Assembly (NCBI GenBank): GCA_020634215.1
Contig: JACKCD010000059.1
Coordinates: forward strand, 1 to 35,967
Reading direction: 5' to 3'
Source of the DNA: Ardenticatenaceae bacterium
GTDB taxonomy: Bacteria; Chloroflexota; Anaerolineae; Promineifilales; Promineifilaceae
DNA length: 35,967 nt
The notes below the pieces were generated by a model. It was not told the DNA's origin. It made no database searches and saw only the letters and a list, made by a program, of their open reading frames with translations. How positions within the stretch are numbered: the stretch's first letter is position 1; each line of letters starts with the position of its first letter. A program made the translations under genes and the position numbers. Positions 31,958 to 35,967 of this stretch are shown here, piece by piece.

Positions 31958-32708
31958 AAAATTCCTGTTCTTGCGCGTATTGTAGCAGGGTTAGGGCGAT
32001 GAGAACCACGCCGGCATCGAGAAGGGTGTCGAGGCGAAGGGAGCCAAGTTGGGTGATGGGGTCGCCGCGCAGCAGGGTGAGGGGGAGGTGGATGAGGCTG
32101 GTGAGGAGGAGGGTGTGGGGGAAGAAACGGCCGTTTTTTCCCCACCGCCAATATAACCAAAACAGTACCCCCAGCAGCAGCAGCGAGGCCAGCAGACCTA
32201 CTAGCTGGGTTTGGTAGCGCAGCGCCATAACGCCAAAATCATCAGGTAGGTCAGCGGCCAGCAGGCCAAGCGTGGTGGGATGACCATAGGCGCATCCTTC
32301 CAGCAGGCAGGCTGCCCAGCCAGCGGCGTGCAGCAGTGCCAGTGGCAAGGCGAGCAGCGGGAGCGGTACTGTTTTCCTGCCCAACCATGCGCCCATTAGC
32401 CCGCCTAGCAGTGCGCCATGATAGGTGAACCCACCTTGCCACAGTTGCCAGATTTGATCAGGTCGCTGCTGAAAATAATCCCACTGTGCCCAAACAAAGC
32501 TGGCACGCCCCAGCAGCAGTGCCAGGGTTAGCCCCAGCAAGAGAGGGTTGGGGGAAAACGGCCGTTTTTCCCGCCCCGTTTGCCACCAAACCAACGCTAC
32601 GCCAGCCACCACGCCTAGTCCCAGCACAGTGGTGTAGCTATATAAAAAGAAGGAACCATAACGCCCCAAGATTGGATACATAGGATAGATGGTAGAGGAT
32701 GTTGCCAT
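31956..32708 (-). CDS. Prolipoprotein diacylglyceryl transferase-like membrane protein
   Basis: The ATG at 32708 (M-A-T-S-S-T-I-Y-P) is used; the frame could start three codons earlier at TTG. The 250-residue product has about seven hydrophobic helices and Lgt-family marks: a Y-S-Y-T first helix, F-T-Y-H-G-A-L-L-G-G with the conserved His-Gly pair, and R-Y-Q-T-Q-L in place of the usual P-x-Q-L/P-x-Q-P segment. Where classical Lgt has R-x-G-N-F-x-N, this protein has A-C-L-L-E-G-C-A-Y-G. That is the C-x-x-x-G-C-x-Y-G form found in a divergent Lgt subgroup. It may be the lipoprotein acyltransferase of this organism or a paralogue with another acceptor. Confidence 0.72.
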   Translation of the reverse strand: MATSSTIYPMYPILGRYGSFFLYSYTTVLGLGVVAGVALVWWQTGREKRPFSPNPLLLGLTLALLLGRASFVWAQWDYFQQRPDQIWQLWQGGFTYHGALLGGLMGAWLGRKTVPLPLLALPLALLHAAGWAACLLEGCAYGHPTTLGLLAADLPDDFGVMALRYQTQLVGLLASLLLLGVLFWLYWRWGKNGRFFPHTLLLTSLIHLPLTLLRGDPITQLGSLRLDTLLDAGVVLIALTLLQYAQEQEF

Positions 32709-32848
32709 GCCAGGCAACTGGTGGGAGGATGGGGCTACTTCCTATTTCCTATTCATGGTTTGCTTGCTCGCCCTCTATACTAAACGGCAAGAACCGAAAT
32801 GTATTGTGAGCAAAGAAAATCCCTTAAATTGGTTTAGAGGAAGTTGAT

Positions 32849-34747
32849 ATGGTCTCAAATGAGCAGAAATCATGGCTTGATACGCTAGAAACACGCATCT
32901 CCCCCCCGATGACGGTCGCGGAACGGGTAGCTGCACCGGCATCGCCGCAAGCGTGGCAAGATATTCTGGAACATTTTTTTCGCCAAAGCTATTTGCTAAC
33001 GGCTATGCCGTTTTTTCAACTGTTGGTACAGCGATTGGCGCACGCTTTTCAGGTTCGGGGTGTCTACTTGGCACTTTTTCCTGAAGGAAGCAATGTGCAA
33101 ACGCTGGCATTTTGGCTGGACACCAAGCTGGTTGGGACTGTGGCCTATGATTTGACGACGGCACCTTGTGTGGATGTGGTGCAAGAGGGTGATTTGCAGT
33201 ATGTGGAGGCAGTAACGGCCGTTTATCCCGCCTTTTGCGCCCAAATTGGTGTCTATGCCGATTGTTACCTCGGTATTCCGCTGACCTCGGTCAACGGCCA
33301 GCTTTTGGGGCATTTGGTGCTATTGCACGACGAGCCGTTTCAACTGCCGCTGTCGGCTTGGTCTGTGTGGCCGTTGGTGCTGGCACGTACAGCAATTGAG
33401 TTAGATCGCTGGCAAACGGCCGTTCAGCAAACCAGTGCCATCCACGATTTGCAACGCCGCGCCGAGCAGCTTGCCGCCCTTTACGAGACCGCCCTCGACC
33501 TCACCCCATCGCCCGACTGGCCGCAGCTTATCCACGTGGTCGGCGAGCGAATTAGCTCCTTGCTGCATGTTCACAGGCAAGCGTTATGGCTTGAACTGCA
33601 TCTGCTGGATGCCAACAAGCACAGTTTTCATCTGCTGTGCCGTCATCCACAAAACAGCAAGCCCATTTATCTTTGTGAATCACCTACACCCGAATTGCGT
33701 CACTATGTTGCCCAAACCGGCGAAGCCCATGTTGCTGCCGCCCTGCCGCAAGACGCTATGATCTACTTAATGCCAGACGAAGCACGTTCCATCCACATCA
33801 TCCGCAGCAGCGTTCTGCTGCCCTTGCTGGCTGGTGAAAGGCGAGTGGGGCTGCTCTATATCGGTTTGCGAGACTGCCTATCCTTTACCCCCGATCAAAT
33901 GAGTGCCCTTATGGCGTTTGGCGACATGCTGGCCGATCTTCTTCAGCGTATCCACCACATCCGTGACCTTCAGACCAAGCTGGTGCAAAGCCAAAAAAAG
34001 CTGGTTGATGTGGAAGCTCGCTGCCAGGCACTGGATCAGTTGCGTACCAAACTGATTCATGATGTTACCCAAGAACTGTTTACCCCAATCACCAGCGTGC
34101 GGCTTTATCTGGATTTGCTCGCCTACTGTCGCTTGGATCAAAATGCCCAGCGTTATGTGGAAGTGCTGCGTGTTAAAACCCAGCAGCTAATCCAGTTTGC
34201 CGAAGATGCCTTGCACCTGTCGCGTTGGGAGCAGCGCCCAGAAAAAATACAGTTCCAGCCCATTTGTTTGCACCGCGATTTGGCGCACATGATTTCACTC
34301 TATGCCCAGTTGGCGCAGCAGGCTGGCCTAGGCTTTACCTTTCACCCTGGCGACAAACGCTGTGTGCGTGGTGAAGCCAACCAGATTCGGCAGGCGGTTT
34401 CCGTGCTGTTGGATAATGCCATTGCCTATACTCCAGTGGGGCGTATTGCCGTGCGGCTGCGGGCAAACAAGGCGAACACTCAGCTTTGCGTGCAGGTCGA
34501 GGATACCGGGGTTGGGATTGGGGTTACGGAAATGCCTTATCTGTTTGATCGGTTTTACCGGGGCAAATACGCGGGGCGGCAGCAGATACCGGGGCGGGGG
34601 TTGGGGTTGTCTATTGCGTTGGAGATTGCGCGGCTGCATGGCGGCCGGCTGGAAGTGGAGAGTGAGCCAGGGCAGGGATCCGTTTTTCGCCTTTGGTTGC
34701 CCATCGCGGCGGAAAATGATATGACTACTCTTGATGGTTGCGAGTGA
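32849..34747 (+). CDS. GAF-domain sensor kinase homologue lacking the phospho-acceptor histidine
   Basis: This 632-residue cytoplasmic protein has two GAF-like regions, about 45-185 and 210-365, a short coiled coil (about 370-395), a HisKA-like helix pair and an intact-looking HATPase_c domain. The latter has L-L-D-N-A-I-A-Y-T-P, D-T-G-V-G-I-G, F-D-R-F-Y-R-G and G-R-G-L-G-L-S-I-A. In the H-box, the usual S-H-E-L-R-T-P reads T-Q-E-L-F-T-P, so the phosphorylated histidine is Q408; the only nearby histidine is H404, one helical turn earlier. It may be a non-phosphorylating pseudokinase or signal-binding partner of another kinase. AGAGGAAG precedes the ATG. No response regulator is adjacent on its strand. 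Confidence 0.88.
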   Translation: MVSNEQKSWLDTLETRISPPMTVAERVAAPASPQAWQDILEHFFRQSYLLTAMPFFQLLVQRLAHAFQVRGVYLALFPEGSNVQTLAFWLDTKLVGTVAYDLTTAPCVDVVQEGDLQYVEAVTAVYPAFCAQIGVYADCYLGIPLTSVNGQLLGHLVLLHDEPFQLPLSAWSVWPLVLARTAIELDRWQTAVQQTSAIHDLQRRAEQLAALYETALDLTPSPDWPQLIHVVGERISSLLHVHRQALWLELHLLDANKHSFHLLCRHPQNSKPIYLCESPTPELRHYVAQTGEAHVAAALPQDAMIYLMPDEARSIHIIRSSVLLPLLAGERRVGLLYIGLRDCLSFTPDQMSALMAFGDMLADLLQRIHHIRDLQTKLVQSQKKLVDVEARCQALDQLRTKLIHDVTQELFTPITSVRLYLDLLAYCRLDQNAQRYVEVLRVKTQQLIQFAEDALHLSRWEQRPEKIQFQPICLHRDLAHMISLYAQLAQQAGLGFTFHPGDKRCVRGEANQIRQAVSVLLDNAIAYTPVGRIAVRLRANKANTQLCVQVEDTGVGIGVTEMPYLFDRFYRGKYAGRQQIPGRGLGLSIALEIARLHGGRLEVESEPGQGSVFRLWLPIAAENDMTTLDGCE

Positions 34748-34774
34748 CTTGTTGTTAGTATAAGCCACTCGCAA
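34738..34774 (+). terminator. Hairpin overlapping the end of the kinase gene
   Basis: TTGCGAGTG (34738-34746) pairs with CACTCGCAA (34766-34774) across a 19-base loop that includes the end of the stop codon. Further pairing of GGTTG with CAACC is offset, and a T-rich stretch follows within ten bases. It is a likely weak terminator. Confidence 0.5.
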
Positions 34775-34810
34775 GCAACCCCTATTTTTAGAGGCTCTTT
34801 GGGAATTCAG

Positions 34811-34906
34811 GGGGTTGATTTACTTTTTAGGTGGTGCGTGGTACGTGGTGCGTGGCAATTAACTCTTTTGACGCACTACGCACCACGTACCAAATTTGTC
34901 AACCCC
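34811..34906. repeat. Nested dyad of GTGGTNC heptamers
   Basis: Inner arms GGTACGTGGTGCGT (34840-34853) and its complement (34878-34891) are perfect. Outer arms GGGGTTGA (34811-34818) and TCAACCCC (34899-34906) close the structure. The left side repeats G-T-G-G-T-G-C / G-T-G-G-T-A-C every seven bases. It lies between the kinase and DUF2071 genes. Confidence 0.65.
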
Positions 34907-34952
34907 GCGAGATCCGAAAGAACCTTTTTAGATAGGTCGAGAGGTGGAACTG

Positions 34953-35669
34953 ATGGCGCAAAAATTTTTAACGGCCGATTGGCGTTACCTGACGATGTTG
35001 AACTATGAGATTGACCCGGCACTGCTGCGGCCGTTTGTGCCGCGTGGGACGGAGCTGGATGTGTGGAACGGCCGTTACTTTGTCAGCATCGTTGGCTTTC
35101 TCTTCCGCAACACCCGCGTCCTGGGCATTCCCATCCCTTTCCACGTCAACTTTGAAGAACTCAACCTCCGCTTCTACGTGCGGCGCAAAGGGCCAGAAGG
35201 GTGGCGGCGCGGCGTGGTCTTTGTCAAAGAAGTGGTGCCGCGCTGGGCCATCGCCACCGTTGCCCGCCTTGTCTACAACGAAAACTACGTCGCCCTGCCC
35301 ATGGCGCACCAAATCACCCCTGATGCCAGCCAAAACCTCGACATTCACTACCGCTGGCGGCTGCACAAAAAGTGGCATCAGATTCATGTAACCACCCAGG
35401 GGGAAGCCAGCTACGCCGCCGAAGGCTCCGAGGAGCAGTTTATCACCGAGCATTATTGGGGTTATGCTGCCCAGCGAGATGGCGGCACGGTGGAATACGA
35501 GGTCGAACACCCTTCCTGGCGTGTTTGGCAAGTTTCACATAGTCAGTTTGAGTGTGATGTGGCCGCCCTTTATGGTGCTCAATTTGTGGAACCACTGAGC
35601 CAACAGCCCAGTTCTGCCTTTGTGGCCGATGGCTCTGCCATTGTGGTGCGGCAAGGCCAGCGAATTTAA
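34953..35669 (+). CDS. DUF2071 family protein
   Basis: The ATG at 34953 (M-A-Q-K-F-L-T-A-D-W) follows GAGGTGG at good spacing and is preferred over the GTG three codons earlier. The 238-residue product has the DUF2071 (YqjF-like) pattern: W-R-Y-L-T-M-L-N-Y-E-I-D-P-A-L-L-R-P-F-V-P, N-G-R-Y-F-V-S-I-V-G-F-L-F, F-E-E-L-N-L-R-F-Y-V-R and G-V-V-F-V-K-E-V-V-P-R. The fold resembles acetoacetate decarboxylase, but members have no established activity. Confidence 0.85.
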   Translation: MAQKFLTADWRYLTMLNYEIDPALLRPFVPRGTELDVWNGRYFVSIVGFLFRNTRVLGIPIPFHVNFEELNLRFYVRRKGPEGWRRGVVFVKEVVPRWAIATVARLVYNENYVALPMAHQITPDASQNLDIHYRWRLHKKWHQIHVTTQGEASYAAEGSEEQFITEHYWGYAAQRDGGTVEYEVEHPSWRVWQVSHSQFECDVAALYGAQFVEPLSQQPSSAFVADGSAIVVRQGQRI

Positions 35670-35708
35670 CTTATTTGCAAAATTCCCTTGCACTCTCTCA
35701 ATCTCTTG

Positions 35709-35749
35709 ATAGAATTGCAGAGATTTACATAGAATTGCATAGAATTTAT
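35709..35749. promoter_or_regulatory. Helically phased direct repeats upstream of the BldC-like gene
   Basis: ATAGAATTGCA occurs at 35709-35719 and 35729-35739, and a variant ATAGAATTTAT at 35739-35749. The starts are 20 and 10 bases apart, on one face of the helix, and the last repeat ends 23 bp before the regulator ATG. This is a candidate autoregulatory operator. Confidence 0.45.
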
Positions 35750-35772
35750 GCACTTTGCTAGGATTTGTTCAT

Positions 35773-35967
35773 ATGCAAACCACAGAAACCTGGCTACCCC
35801 TCAAGCAAGCCGCCTCGCTTCTTGATGTTCATCCAACCACCTTGCGTCGTTGGGCTGACAGTGGCGACATTCCTGTTTTGCTGACACCAGGTGGGCATCG
35901 TCGTTTTGCGCTTTCAGATATTCAGGCGTTTACGGAGCGGCACCGGCATCATCCCGAAACGATTGAA
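35773..35967 (+). CDS. BldC/MerR-like DNA-binding protein, N-terminal part
   Basis: The gene starts at ATG 35773 and runs off the window; 65 codons are visible. They encode a winged helix-turn-helix of the excisionase/BldC type: W-L-P-L-K-Q-A-A-S-L-L-D-V-H-P-T-T-L-R-R-W-A-D-S-G-D-I, then the wing T-P-G-G-H-R-R-F and S-D-I-Q-A-F. Whether a further domain follows cannot be seen. BldC binds direct repeats as cooperative multimers, which fits the phased repeats just upstream. No clear Shine-Dalgarno sequence precedes the ATG. Confidence 0.78.
   Translation, partial: MQTTETWLPLKQAASLLDVHPTTLRRWADSGDIPVLLTPGGHRRFALSDIQAFTERHRHHPETIE

Larger units (their letters stand above)
1173..35075. repeat. 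Highly iterated palindrome AACGGCCGTT, 51 copies of the ACGGCCGT core
   Basis: By hand count the core ACGGCCGT occurs 51 times, first at 1173 and last at 35068; 44 copies are the full AACGGCCGTT. Copies are single, lie in genes and in spacers, and are in all codon phases: N-G-R, T-A-V or R-P, on either strand because the motif is palindromic. Many copies extend to GAAACGGCCGTTTC. The longest gap runs from 19569 to 26875. Confidence 0.9.

Overview
The window reads as a chromosomal segment of an environmental Chloroflexota (Anaerolineae-like) bacterium. This is an inference from gene content: peptide-binding lipoproteins with long V-T-E-T linkers, paired ABC-2 permeases around a NEW3-domain protein, RTX/propeller and spondin-domain secreted proteins, many two-component genes, and BrnTA and HicAB toxin-antitoxin pairs. 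No rRNA, tRNA, CRISPR array or intact insertion sequence was seen. Two genes are cut by the window edges: a rhamnulose-1-phosphate aldolase/dehydrogenase at the left and a BldC-like regulator at the right.

Layout. 1-1079 (+): C-terminal part of the aldolase/short-chain dehydrogenase, closed by a strong hairpin. 1129-8957 (-): read right to left, an ABC ATPase, ABC-2 permease, NEW3 membrane-anchored protein, second ABC-2 permease, calcium-loop lipoprotein, OmpR-type response regulator and its histidine kinase, followed by brnTA and a nitroreductase. 9234-13559 (+): ribokinase, hicAB and clpB. 13768-15720 (-): a secreted seven-bladed propeller joined to an RTX beta-roll. 16242-19384: a zinc-ribbon membrane protein, a crotonase-family enzyme, a methyltransferase and a PAP2 phosphatase. 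19475-26089 (-): a peptide-type ABC importer with two tandem paralogous binding proteins and two permeases but no local ATPase, each section closed by its own terminator; a NarL-type two-component pair (26344-28277) lies just upstream. 28557-30763: a spondin-domain secreted protein, a decayed dehydrogenase relic and a Tat-exported coiled-coil protein. 30966-32708 (-): era and an Lgt-like gene. 32849-35669 (+): a GAF-domain kinase lacking the phospho-accepting histidine, and a DUF2071 protein.

Two window-wide patterns stand out. First, the palindrome ACGGCCGT occurs 51 times by my hand count, 44 of them as AACGGCCGTT, in genes and spacers alike. About 0.5 copies of the 8-mer would be expected from uniform base composition. 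It resembles the cyanobacterial HIP1 repeat in behaviour but has another sequence, and it is absent from the whole peptide-importer block (19569-26875). Second, many intergenic gaps carry imperfect dyads made of 7- or 10-base tandem units. They differ in sequence from gap to gap but share the same architecture, like cyanobacterial STRR elements.
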